Origin: RDXT01 sp033765305
Lineage (GTDB): Bacteria > Bacteroidota > Bacteroidia > J057
DNA length: 64,000 nt
Assembly (NCBI GenBank): GCA_033765305.1
Contig: JANRID010000016.1
Span: 124,001-188,000, forward strand
Direction of reading: 5' to 3'
Shown here in pieces: positions 35,420 to 43,640 of the stretch (its first letter is position 1; each line of letters begins with the position of its first letter). A model generated the notes under the pieces. It saw only the letters and a list, made by a program, of their open reading frames with translations, was not told the origin of the DNA and made no database searches. A program made the position numbers and the translations under genes.

Positions 35420-36057
35420 TTAGGAGGGCGTAAGAACCAGTATTCGAGGCCCAGCCGGGGCCCGATTTGCACGGAGGTCTGCGGCGTGTCCAGCAGCACG
35501 CGCAGTTGGTAGGCCGCCTCCACATAGAGGCGTCCGCGCAGGCTCATGTGCAGGCCCGCTGCGGCAGCGAAGGCCTGCTGCCCGAACGGGTCGCGGATGC
35601 GCGGGCCGGCAGAGGACTGCAAGGGGGCGAATGCCTGCAGCCGCGTATAATTCAGCTCGGCAAAGGGCCGCAGATACAGCCGGATTCTCGGGTAGGGCAT
35701 GGGAAAGGTGAGCGCGGAGTCCAGAAACCCTGCATAATACCGCATGAACAGGCCCCACTCCCAGGCATCGCCGGAGGTGCTGCTGTCGAGGGCCGAGTGG
35801 ATATAATTGTATCCCAGGCTGGCGCCCACCACCCAGTCGCGCAGCACGAATACGCCCGCGCGCGGAACGGTGCGGAGGTAGAAAGATGAATTGCGCTCAT
35901 AATCAGGCCACTGGGGCGAGATGCTCAGCACGCTGCCGGCGGTCTCCACGCCCAGCAGCAGCAGCCGGCGGCTGCGGACATCGTCCTGCTGTGCCTGGGT
36001 CAGGCTCGGCAATGCAAGGGCCAGCATTGCCAGGGCGGTTAAACGGAAGCGGAGCAT
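35416..36057 (-). CDS. Predicted outer-membrane barrel protein
   Basis: A 213-residue protein with a signal peptide (MLRFRLTALAMLALALPSLT) and barrel-like strands (FVLRDWVVGASLGYNYIHSA, IRLYLRPFAELNYTRL, RLYVEAAYQLRVLL), ending LGLEYWFLRPPK. An ATG two codons upstream (36063) is also possible. It is the first of a translationally coupled pair with the next barrel gene. The function is unknown. Confidence 0.7.
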   Translation of the reverse strand: MLRFRLTALAMLALALPSLTQAQQDDVRSRRLLLLGVETAGSVLSISPQWPDYERNSSFYLRTVPRAGVFVLRDWVVGASLGYNYIHSALDSSTSGDAWEWGLFMRYYAGFLDSALTFPMPYPRIRLYLRPFAELNYTRLQAFAPLQSSAGPRIRDPFGQQAFAAAAGLHMSLRGRLYVEAAYQLRVLLDTPQTSVQIGPRLGLEYWFLRPPK

Positions 36058-36412
36058 GTGCATCTGGATGCAGGATGGAGTTGGGAACGGCAACTTCGCA
36101 ATTTGCAGTCGCTGCCGCAAGGGGAAAAGGAGGGGACAGATTTTGCTGGCTATGTTTGGTAGGGGAATGGCGCGGGGCTCCTGTCTGCCCGATGGCAAGG
36201 ATGTCCGATGACTTGCGCAATTCGAGATTAAAATTTTGATAATCAAATTGTTACTCCGTGTATCTCCGTGCCTCGATGCCTCCGTGTGAAAACAAGCTTA
36301 GCCTTCCGGATGCTCATGCTTGGTGCAATTGCAAAAAAATTTAGCATATTTGCTTGCAAATCCCGAACCAGTATGCGTACTTGAAATACCCTTCACCCTC
36401 ATCCTGTTTCCC
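36058..36412. promoter_or_regulatory. Divergent AT-rich regulatory gap, 355 bases
   Basis: Lies between the barrel pair (minus) and the DUF4199 gene (plus). It holds the dyad TTTGAT-A-ATCAAA (36235-36247), a run of CTCCGTG copies at 36254, 36264 and 36280 with a variant CTCGATG at 36272, and a -7-like box CATATTTG (36345-36352) preceded after 22 bases by TTG (36320-36322). No gene is visible. Confidence 0.45.
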
Positions 36413-36916
36413 ATGAACCTCAAATCCTACGCTATCGAGCTCAAATGGGCGCTCATCTTTACCGGGATGATGCTGCTCTGGATGCTGCTGGAAAAGCTGG
36501 CCGGCCTGCACAGCGAGCACATCGCTCAGCATGCGACGTTCACCAATTTCGTTGCCATTCCGGCGATCGGGGTCTATGTGCTGGCGCTGCTCGACAAGCG
36601 GAAGCGCTTCTACGGCGGCTCCATGACCTACCTGCAAGGCTTTGTCAGCGGCCTGATCATCACCCTCATCGTCACGGTCCTGTCGCCGGTCACCCAGCTG
36701 ATTACGTCGCTGGTCATTTCGCCGGAGTATTTTCCCAACGTGATCCGCTATGCGGTGGAGTCGGGCATGATGACGCAGGAGCAGGCCGAGGCCAATTTCA
36801 ATCTGCCCAATTACCTCATTCAGAATGCGTTGTTTACCCCGGTAATGGGGCTCGTCACGTCGGCGCTGGTGGCGCTCTTCACGCAGCGCAAAGCCCGGCC
36901 GAAGGCGGCTGCATGA
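36413..36916 (+). CDS. DUF4199 membrane protein
   Basis: A 167-residue protein with four helices (about 11-28, 42-62, 74-98, 135-155) and the conserved EYFPNVIRYAVESGMMTQEQAEA loop between helices 3 and 4, which identifies DUF4199, a family found mainly in Bacteroidota. The role is unknown. The ATG at 36413 starts MNLKSYAIELKWALIFTG, the typical family beginning. Confidence 0.82.
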   Translation: MNLKSYAIELKWALIFTGMMLLWMLLEKLAGLHSEHIAQHATFTNFVAIPAIGVYVLALLDKRKRFYGGSMTYLQGFVSGLIITLIVTVLSPVTQLITSLVISPEYFPNVIRYAVESGMMTQEQAEANFNLPNYLIQNALFTPVMGLVTSALVALFTQRKARPKAAA

Positions 36917-36936
36917 GCAGCAGCGGCATGCCGGGC

Positions 36937-36968
36937 TTGCTGCACGTTGCCAAAATGCGCTACTTTTG
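36937..36968 (+). promoter_or_regulatory. TonB receptor promoter abutting the start codon
   Basis: TTG (36937-36939), 21 bases, TACTTTTG (36961-36968), then only three bases to the ATG at 36972. Transcription from it would begin about at the start codon, predicting a leaderless mRNA. Confidence 0.5.
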
Positions 36969-36971
36969 CCC

Positions 36972-38996
36972 ATGCGAACCTGTCTCCGATTGTGGGCGGT
37001 CTGTGCCGCCTGCGTCCTGCGTCTGCAGCTGGCTGCCCAGCCTGCCGATACCCTCCAGCTCGATACCCTCCGGATCGGCGAATCGGCCCTCGCAGCACCC
37101 TGGCGGATGCTGCCGCAGATGCCCGTCACCGGGGTGTCGCTGAGCGCAGCGGACCTCAGCGGGCTCTACTACGGCCAGGAGCCTTCGCTGGCGCTGGCCG
37201 CTACGCCCGGCATCACCCAGTATTCCGATGCCGGGAGCTACTGGGGCTACAGCTATTTCCGCATCCGCGGCATGGACCAGACCCGCGTGAACATCACCCT
37301 CGACGGCGTGCCGCTCAACGAGCCAGAGGATCAGGGCATGTATTTCTCCAACTACCCCGACTTTCTCAACTCGGTGCAGTCGGTGCAGATCCAGCGCGGA
37401 ACCGGCGCCAGTCCGCAGGGCACCGCAGCCTATGCAGGCAGCATCCAGCTCGAATCGCCCGCACTCTTCGCGCCGGCCTCGCGGCAGCTTTCGCTGGGCT
37501 ACGGCTCGTTCAACAGCCGCCGGATCGCCGGGGAATGGAATACCGGCGTGCGCCGCCGCACCGGGCTGTATGTCCGGGCTTCGCACCTGCACTCGGACGG
37601 CTACAAGGAACACAGCACCCACGACGGCAACTCGCTGTTTATCAGCACCGGATACTTCGGGGCGCGGCATATCTGGAAACTCACCGCCTTTGCCGGCAGG
37701 CAGGCGAATGCGCTCGCCTGGCTCGGCGCGCCGATGGACAGCATCGCCCGCAATCCCCGTTTCAATGCCAACAGCCCCGAAGAAACCGACCGCTTCCTCC
37801 AGGCGCTGGTCAAGCTCCAGCATCTGACCCCGGCCGGCAAGTCCGCCACGCTCAGCACCACCGTGTACTATACCTATCTCCGGGGCAGCTACGAATTCGA
37901 CCTGAACAACTTCCTCCAGGAGTCGCAGCCCGGCGAACGCTACACCTACGCCTTCCGCTCGGACTTTGCGGGGCTGTTTTCGGTGTACCGATGGCAGTCG
38001 GGGCCCTTTCATGTGGATGCGGGCCTGCATGCCAATGCCTACCGGCGCACCCATACCGGCTCGGAGCGAAGCCTGGGGGAGCTCTACGTCAATACTGGCT
38101 ACAAACCGGAAGGGTCCGCATTTGCGCGGGCGCGCTGGGAGACCGGACCTTTTCAGGTATTCGCAGACCTGCAGGTCCGCGCGGTCCAGTTTGGCTACCG
38201 AGGGCCGGAGGTGGAGGACTTCGAGCCGCTGCGCTGGCTGTTCCTCAATCCGCGCCTCGGCCTGAACCGCCGCCTGCGCGGCAGTTGGATGCTCTACTAC
38301 AGCCTGGGGGCCACCGGCCGCGAGCCCGCCCGCAATGACCTGTTCGCCGGATCCGATTTTCTGCCCGTGGACGCGGACGGGATGCCGCTCCTGGCGGTCC
38401 GGGACGCCGAGTCTGTGCTGGACCAGGAAATCGGCCTGCGGCGCACACGGAAGACGGGCGATCTGGCGCTCAACCTCTACCTGATGCGTTTCCAGCGGGA
38501 GATCGTGCTCAACGGCGAATTCGGCCCCAACGGCCTGCCGCTGCGCAGCGATGTGGCTGCCAGCATCCGCAGCGGGCTCGAAGCGGAGTACCGCTTCGGA
38601 TTCGGGCCGGGCGGGCGCTTTGCCGCCGCCGGCAACCTGGCCTGGGCCTTCAACCGCATCCGCGACGGCGAGCAGATCTTTCAGCCCGTGCTGTCGCCCG
38701 CCCTCATCGCCAACCAGCAGCTGAGCTGCCGCCTGGGGCCGGTCACGCTGGCGCTGCAAGGCCGGTATCAGGGCGAATCGTTCATCGATTTTGCCAATCA
38801 GCACGTGCTGCCCGCGTTTTTTGTCTGGGACGGGCGGGCGGAATGGCAGCACAAGCGGATGCGCTGGGCGCTGCGCGGCCAGAACCTGGGCAATGCCCGC
38901 TATTTCACCAACGGCCAGCTCGACCTCTACGGCGCGCCGGCCTACCACATCCAGGCGCCGCGCAATGCCTGGGTTTCCTTCGACCTTACGTTTTGA
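36972..38996 (+). CDS. TonB-dependent outer-membrane receptor
   Basis: A 674-residue receptor with signal peptide (residues 1-23) and plug domain: TPGITQYSDAGSYWGYSYF, RIRGMDQTRVNITLDGVPL, NEPEDQGMYFSNYPDF, then RGTGASPQGTAAYAGSIQLE. The beta-barrel follows and the chain ends AWVSFDLTF, with a terminal Phe. It lacks the N-terminal carboxypeptidase-like domain of SusC proteins and has no SusD partner. The next gene, three bases away, is NadR, so the likely cargo is an NAD precursor such as nicotinamide riboside. The ATG at 36972 is chosen because it starts the signal peptide. Confidence 0.9.
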   Translation: MRTCLRLWAVCAACVLRLQLAAQPADTLQLDTLRIGESALAAPWRMLPQMPVTGVSLSAADLSGLYYGQEPSLALAATPGITQYSDAGSYWGYSYFRIRGMDQTRVNITLDGVPLNEPEDQGMYFSNYPDFLNSVQSVQIQRGTGASPQGTAAYAGSIQLESPALFAPASRQLSLGYGSFNSRRIAGEWNTGVRRRTGLYVRASHLHSDGYKEHSTHDGNSLFISTGYFGARHIWKLTAFAGRQANALAWLGAPMDSIARNPRFNANSPEETDRFLQALVKLQHLTPAGKSATLSTTVYYTYLRGSYEFDLNNFLQESQPGERYTYAFRSDFAGLFSVYRWQSGPFHVDAGLHANAYRRTHTGSERSLGELYVNTGYKPEGSAFARARWETGPFQVFADLQVRAVQFGYRGPEVEDFEPLRWLFLNPRLGLNRRLRGSWMLYYSLGATGREPARNDLFAGSDFLPVDADGMPLLAVRDAESVLDQEIGLRRTRKTGDLALNLYLMRFQREIVLNGEFGPNGLPLRSDVAASIRSGLEAEYRFGFGPGGRFAAAGNLAWAFNRIRDGEQIFQPVLSPALIANQQLSCRLGPVTLALQGRYQGESFIDFANQHVLPAFFVWDGRAEWQHKRMRWALRGQNLGNARYFTNGQLDLYGAPAYHIQAPRNAWVSFDLTF

Positions 38997-38999
38997 GCC

Positions 39000-39983
39000 T
39001 TGAACTACGCGCACGGCCTGGTATTCGGAAAATTCATGCCCCTGCATGCGGGGCATATCGCGCTGGCGCGCCATGCACTGGCGCACTGCCGCCGGGTGAC
39101 GCTGCTCGTCTGCGCCCAGGACTGGGAGCCCATTCCCGGGGCGCTGCGCCTGCGCTGGGCGCAGGAGGCTTTTCACGAAGAGCCCCGGCTGACGGTGGCC
39201 TATACCGAGGTGCCGCTGCCCTACACCGCGCATTCCTCCCGTGAAATCTCCCGCATCTGGGCGGACTACTTCCGGACGCAGTTCCCGGGCCTGGACGCCG
39301 TGTGCACCTCGGAGCTGTATGGGGAATATCTGGCTGAATATCTGGGAGTTGTCCATATTCCCTTCGATCCGCCGCGCAGCCTGCATCCCGTATCGGGCGA
39401 GGCCGTGCGGGCGCATCCGTTCCGGTGCTGGGGTTTTCTGCCGGCAGCGGTGCGGCCTTATTTTGTGCGGAAAATCTGCCTGTACGGGCCGGAATCGGTG
39501 GGCAAAACCAGGCTGGCGGAGCGGCTGGCCCGGCACTACGGCACCGTCTGGGTGCCTGAGGCGGCCCGCACGATGATCGCTGATTCGAGGAGCTGCACGC
39601 TGGCGGAGGTGGCTGCGCTGATTCCGGCGCAGGCGGCTTTGGTGGAGGCGGCCCTGCCGCAGGCGGAGCGGATGCTGTTCTGCGATACGGATCATTTCAC
39701 GACCCAGGTCTATGCGGAGTACCTCTTCGGGGCGGAGCTGCCGCTGGAGCCCGGCTGGCTGGCGGCGCACCGCTATGATCGGTACCTGTTTCTGGACACG
39801 GATGTGCCGTACACGCAGGACGGCACGCGCCTGGGCGCGCATGCGCGCGCGGAGCTGCGCCGCCGGATGCTGGAGCGGCTCGATGCGGCCGGAGCTGCCT
39901 GTACAGTCATCGGCGGAGGCTGGGAGGCGCGGTTCGAGGCGGCCTGCGAGGCGGTGGATGCCGATGCGGCGCCGTTTTGGTAA
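39000..39983 (+). CDS. nadR: NadR-type NMN adenylyltransferase/ribosylnicotinamide kinase
   Basis: A 327-residue two-domain enzyme of NAD salvage. The adenylyltransferase has GKFMPLHAGHIALARHAL (GxxxPxHxGH) and YTAHSSREISRIWADYF. The kinase starts at about 155 with the P-loop GPESVGKTRLAERL and has DTDHFTTQVYAEYLFG. There is no DNA-binding helix-turn-helix as in Salmonella NadR. The start codon appears to be TTG at 39000, because the next ATG would cut the GxxxP motif. It is co-transcribed with the TonB receptor, which supports import of a pyridine nucleoside followed by phosphorylation and adenylylation. No pnuC is in the window. Confidence 0.88.
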   Translation: MNYAHGLVFGKFMPLHAGHIALARHALAHCRRVTLLVCAQDWEPIPGALRLRWAQEAFHEEPRLTVAYTEVPLPYTAHSSREISRIWADYFRTQFPGLDAVCTSELYGEYLAEYLGVVHIPFDPPRSLHPVSGEAVRAHPFRCWGFLPAAVRPYFVRKICLYGPESVGKTRLAERLARHYGTVWVPEAARTMIADSRSCTLAEVAALIPAQAALVEAALPQAERMLFCDTDHFTTQVYAEYLFGAELPLEPGWLAAHRYDRYLFLDTDVPYTQDGTRLGAHARAELRRRMLERLDAAGAACTVIGGGWEARFEAACEAVDADAAPFW

Positions 39984-40020
39984 AGCTGCCGAAGCAGCGT
40001 AAGTTGGAGGAAAACTGCCT

Positions 40021-41004
40021 ATGGGATTCCGCCTGCAAAGCCTGCTGCCGCTGCTGCTGGCTCCGGTTTTCGGGTCTGCGCAGCCCGATCTGGTGTACTA
40101 TCCCCTGCCCGACAGCTTTGTGCATGCGCTGACCGCCCGCCCGGACCCCGGCGGCGCAGACCTGACGGCCTGGTTCAACCGCCTGACGGGCGATACCTTG
40201 GAGGGCAGCTATTGCCATGCCCTGCGCGCCGATCTCGACGAAGATCCGGATACGGAAGTCCTGCTGCTGCTCGGCGGCAGCTCCAGCTACAGCAATTTCT
40301 GCGTCATCGACCGGCAGGCTGAGCGCTGGGTGATGATTTTCCTGGCACCAGTGGCGCATCATTACAGCGGGCTGGCGATTCAGGTGATGAGCCATCCGGT
40401 GCCATGCCGCCTCTTCGGCCTGCTGATGCATGAGGAGCGCGGTTCCGGGGTGTTCCGGGATGCCTGGTACGGATTCCGGCTTATCGGAGGAAAGGTCTAT
40501 CCGGTGATGCGGGTGCCGCACACAGCCAGAATCCTGGGCTGGGGCCTGAATCTCAATCAGATCTGCACAGCGGACCTGACCTGGCAAGGCTGGGGCGACC
40601 GCTGGCGGGTGACCTGCCAGTATCAGTTTTTTCCGGGCCCCTGGCTGCCCGGCAGCCTGCCCTGGGAAGGCAGCCCCGGCCGGACACTCATCTCGGGGTC
40701 CGGGTATTATGAGCTGGAATGGGACAGTGCGGCGCATCAGTACCGTCCGGCGTTCAGCGACGAGGCTTTCACGCGCACGCAGTGGCTGGCCTTCGAGACC
40801 TTCGGGTCGGATTCGCTGTTTCTGGCAGGATTCGGCGCGCAGCTGCTGGAGGGCATGGAAACCGGCACGCGGGCACACCGCCGGCTGGTGAAGGCCTATC
40901 TGCGGCAGGCAGCGTCGGGATCGCCAGGCCTGACGCAGCTTGGGGAGACGGAATCGGGGATGAAATTCTACGGGCCGTCGCCCGGCCGGCGGCGGAAGCG
41001 CTGA
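40021..41004 (+). CDS. Secreted protein of unknown function
   Basis: A 327-residue protein with a signal peptide (MGFRLQSLLPLLLAPVFGSA) and a Trp/Tyr-rich mature part without recognisable domains (SSSYSNFCVIDRQAERWVMI, GWGDRWRVTCQYQFFPGPW). The C-terminus is basic (PGRRRKR). It is one of the few genes here with a Shine-Dalgarno-like GGAGG (40006-40010) at good spacing. It lies 37 bases after nadR and may be in the same unit. Confidence 0.7.
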   Translation: MGFRLQSLLPLLLAPVFGSAQPDLVYYPLPDSFVHALTARPDPGGADLTAWFNRLTGDTLEGSYCHALRADLDEDPDTEVLLLLGGSSSYSNFCVIDRQAERWVMIFLAPVAHHYSGLAIQVMSHPVPCRLFGLLMHEERGSGVFRDAWYGFRLIGGKVYPVMRVPHTARILGWGLNLNQICTADLTWQGWGDRWRVTCQYQFFPGPWLPGSLPWEGSPGRTLISGSGYYELEWDSAAHQYRPAFSDEAFTRTQWLAFETFGSDSLFLAGFGAQLLEGMETGTRAHRRLVKAYLRQAASGSPGLTQLGETESGMKFYGPSPGRRRKR

Positions 41005-41007
41005 GCC

Positions 41008-41385
41008 CTACCGGCAGCAGTCGGTGCCGCTGCCGATTTCGATCCGGTCGTCCCAGTAAGGCGCCCGCCCGGCAAATTGCTTATATCCCTTTGTGTAGGC
41101 ATCTTTATACGCCTGCTGCAGATACATGCTGCTGTACGACCGGCTGGAGTAGCAGTCTCCGTAGTGCCGGGTGCTGCCCGTGGGGGCTTCTTTTTTGCCG
41201 TCGCATTTGCCCTCGTAAAAGCCGGTCTTCAGCGCGTCTTTGACCTGCTGTTTGGTGACGTGTGCAGCATCGTCCCAGGCATAGCTGAGTTTGGCGTCAC
41301 CCAAGTCAACGGATACGGTCTGCTGCGCATGCGCAGAGATGCAGAGGCCGGTTATGCAGGCCAGGAACAAGGCAAGAGGTTTCAT
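41008..41385 (-). CDS. Small secreted Cys-containing protein
   Basis: A 125-residue protein with a signal peptide (MKPLALFLACITGLCISAHA). The mature part has four cysteines (EGKCDGKK, YGDCYSS and the terminal DCCR) and many Tyr, Lys and Ser. It is probably a disulfide-stabilised periplasmic or outer protein of unknown role. It converges with the preceding gene (three bases between the ends). Its promoter should lie in the AT-rich gap, where TATATTTG occurs on this strand at 41474-41481. Confidence 0.65.
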   Translation of the reverse strand: MKPLALFLACITGLCISAHAQQTVSVDLGDAKLSYAWDDAAHVTKQQVKDALKTGFYEGKCDGKKEAPTGSTRHYGDCYSSRSYSSMYLQQAYKDAYTKGYKQFAGRAPYWDDRIEIGSGTDCCR

Positions 41386-41410
41386 CGGCAGGCTGATTAG
41401 GGTTGCGTGA

Positions 41411-41510
41411 AAGTAGGGAACGCAAATCTGAAAAACAAATTTTTGATTAAAATATGAATTATTAATTGCAATTCAAATATAAATAGCCATTTAAATAAAT
41501 ATACATCGAA
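41411..41510. other. Strongly AT-rich intergenic block
   Basis: About 100 bases, at roughly 80 percent A+T by eye, in a genome that is otherwise G+C-rich. It contains the palindrome AATTGCAATT (41464-41473) and TATATTTG on the minus strand (41474-41481). It lies between the divergently read small secreted gene and the glycosyltransferase, and is probably an upstream activating or silencing region. Confidence 0.5.
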
Positions 41511-41569
41511 TGTACGGCCTGCTTGCCAGGCCCGGGTCTCCATCGGATCTCCGTCCGGGTGCCGCCGTA

Positions 41570-41600
41570 TTGAATTGCCGCCGCCGAACGACTATGTTTG
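41570..41600 (+). promoter_or_regulatory. Glycosyltransferase promoter abutting the start codon
   Basis: TTG (41570-41572), 20 bases, TATGTTTG (41593-41600), then three bases to the ATG at 41604, the same layout as at the TonB receptor. Predicted leaderless. Confidence 0.55.
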
Positions 41601-41603
41601 CAT

Positions 41604-42746
41604 ATGCATCTGCACGTCGTCTCCTTCGATATTCCCTATCCTCCCACCTACGGCGGGGTCATCGACGTGTTTTACCGGATCCGGGCGCTGGCAGAAGCCG
41701 GGGTGCGGGTGCATCTGCACTGCTTCGAGTACAAGCGCCCCCAGGCGCCGGAACTGGCGGCCTTCTGCGAGTCGGTGGCCTACTACCCCCGCCAGGACCT
41801 GCTGCGCTCCCTGCCGGTACGCTATCCGCACATCGTCAAGTCGAGGGCCTCCGAAGCCCTGCTCAGCCGGCTGCTGCTGGACGACATTCCCATCCTTTTC
41901 GAGGGGCTGCACAGCACCTATTTCCTGACGCATCCTGAATTTCAGCGCCGTCTGCGGCTGGTCCGGATGCACAACATCGAATGGGAATACTACTATCAGC
42001 TGGCACAGCGCGAATCTGGCTATCTCCGGAAGCAATACTACCTGGCAGAGTCCCAATTGCTCCGCACCTTCGAGGAAACGCTGGCCGCTGCCACGCATAT
42101 CCTGACCATTTCGCCGCGGGATACGGCCTATTATCTCGAAAAATTCCCCCAGACAACGCGCTATCTGCCGCCCTTCCACGCCCATACGGAGATCCGGTCC
42201 CGCAGCGGCACCGGCGGCTACGCCTTGTACCACGCCAAGCTGAGCGTGCCCGAGAACCATGAGGCGGCCATGTTTCTGATCCGGGAGGTCTTTGCCCACC
42301 TGGACGTGCCGCTGATCATTGCGGGTTCGGAAGCCCTGCCGGAGCTGATCACGGCCATCAGCGGGCATGAGCACATCCTGCTGCGGCCTGATCCGGGAGA
42401 GGGGGAAATGCTCGACCTCTGGCTGGATGCCCAGATTCACGTGCTGCCTACGTTTCAGGCCACCGGAATCAAGCTCAAGCTCATCAATGCGCTGTACAAC
42501 GGCCGCTGGGTGCTGGTTAATCCGCCGATGGTGTACAATACCGGGCTGGAGTTCGGCTGTGTGGTTGCGCGGGATGCGGAGGAATACCGGCGCGAAGTGC
42601 TGCGGCTGATGGGCACGCCGTTTTCGGCGATCGAGATCGCCCAGCGCAAGGCGCTGCTGCGCGAGACCTACTCCAACGAGCGCAACGCCCGCCATCTGAT
42701 TTCCATGATCTACGGCCCCCGGCCCGATCCGGCCTTGCCGGCCTGA
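41604..42746 (+). CDS. Glycosyltransferase, GT-B fold
   Basis: A 380-residue cytoplasmic glycosyltransferase of the GT4-like type. The N-terminal domain opens MHLHVVSFDIPYPPTYGGVI with the Gly-rich loop, and FEGLHSTYFL and RMHNIEWEYY follow. The C-terminal nucleotide-sugar domain has IIAGSEAL, HILLRPDPGEGEMLDLWLDA and LPTFQATGIKLKLINAL. Donor and acceptor are unknown. The ATG at 41604 is chosen over an in-frame TTG two codons upstream. It ends directly against the convergent SDR gene. Confidence 0.82.
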   Translation: MHLHVVSFDIPYPPTYGGVIDVFYRIRALAEAGVRVHLHCFEYKRPQAPELAAFCESVAYYPRQDLLRSLPVRYPHIVKSRASEALLSRLLLDDIPILFEGLHSTYFLTHPEFQRRLRLVRMHNIEWEYYYQLAQRESGYLRKQYYLAESQLLRTFEETLAAATHILTISPRDTAYYLEKFPQTTRYLPPFHAHTEIRSRSGTGGYALYHAKLSVPENHEAAMFLIREVFAHLDVPLIIAGSEALPELITAISGHEHILLRPDPGEGEMLDLWLDAQIHVLPTFQATGIKLKLINALYNGRWVLVNPPMVYNTGLEFGCVVARDAEEYRREVLRLMGTPFSAIEIAQRKALLRETYSNERNARHLISMIYGPRPDPALPA

Positions 42747-43559
42747 TCAGCTGCCGGACCGCGCCAGCCGCCTGCGGCGGCCCCGCCGCACCAGTTGCGC
42801 CCGGATCAGCCCCATCAGGCCCGGAAACAGGTTGGCGATCCGCGCCGTCAGCCCCCGGTGCGCCGGGATCATCACCTCCAGCGGGCGGCGGGGAATGACC
42901 CGCCGCAGGATGATGCCGGCCACCTCGTCTGCCTGGAGGAAACGCGGCGCGGAAAAGGTAACGCTGGCCTCGTCGTAGGCCTGCTGCAGGGTCAGCATCG
43001 GGGTATCCACCGCATCGGGGCAGACGACGCTGACCGCAATGCCATGCTGGCGCAGCTCCTGGGCCGTAGCCAGGGAGTATGCGCGCACAGCGAATTTGCT
43101 GGCGCTGTACAGGTCCAGCCCCGGAATGGGCGCCACGCCCGCCAGCGAAGCCAGGTTGATGAGGTGCCCGCCGCCCTGCGCGCGCATGACCGGCACCGCC
43201 AGCAGGGTGCCCAGCATCATGCCCTTAACATTGATGTCGAGGTGCAGGTCGATATCTTCGACTGTCGTGGTGCCGGGATACCCGGGGCGGATATATCCGG
43301 CATTGTTGACCAGAATATCCAGCCGCCCGAAGCGTGCCTGCGCCAGGCCGAGAGCGGCCTGCCAGTCTTCGGCGGAGCGGATGTCATGCGGCAGGGATGC
43401 CCAGCGCTCGGGGCCTGCCTGCAGCTCCAGCCGGAGCGCTTCGAGCCCTTCGGGCCGCAGGTCGGTGGCCAGCACGCGGAAGCCGGCCTGCCAGGCCTGG
43501 CGGGCCAGCGCGCTGCCGATGCCGCCGGCTGCGCCGGTGATCAGGATGACAGAGGACAT
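42747..43559 (-). CDS. Short-chain dehydrogenase/reductase
   Basis: A 270-residue classical SDR. The NAD(P) motif is TGAAGGIG (residues 8-15), NNAG is at 85-88 and the catalytic set is Ser138, Tyr151 and Lys155 (YSASK). Asp33 after the second strand favours NAD over NADP. The C-terminus has a hydrophobic stretch and a very basic end (RRGRRRRLARSGS), suggesting membrane contact. The substrate is unknown. It is convergent with the glycosyltransferase, with no bases between the two ends. Confidence 0.9.
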   Translation of the reverse strand: MSSVILITGAAGGIGSALARQAWQAGFRVLATDLRPEGLEALRLELQAGPERWASLPHDIRSAEDWQAALGLAQARFGRLDILVNNAGYIRPGYPGTTTVEDIDLHLDINVKGMMLGTLLAVPVMRAQGGGHLINLASLAGVAPIPGLDLYSASKFAVRAYSLATAQELRQHGIAVSVVCPDAVDTPMLTLQQAYDEASVTFSAPRFLQADEVAGIILRRVIPRRPLEVMIPAHRGLTARIANLFPGLMGLIRAQLVRRGRRRRLARSGS

Positions 43560-43640
43560 GGTGTAAGGAGGATGACAAGGTAAGGAAAGGCAGCAGCTTG
43601 CTGCCGCGGCCCGCAGAAAATCTGCGTAAGTTTACGTGCC

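Noticed and set aside
36960..39842. Long antisense frame across the TonB receptor and nadR
   Set aside because: It spans two clear genes and shows no family feature.
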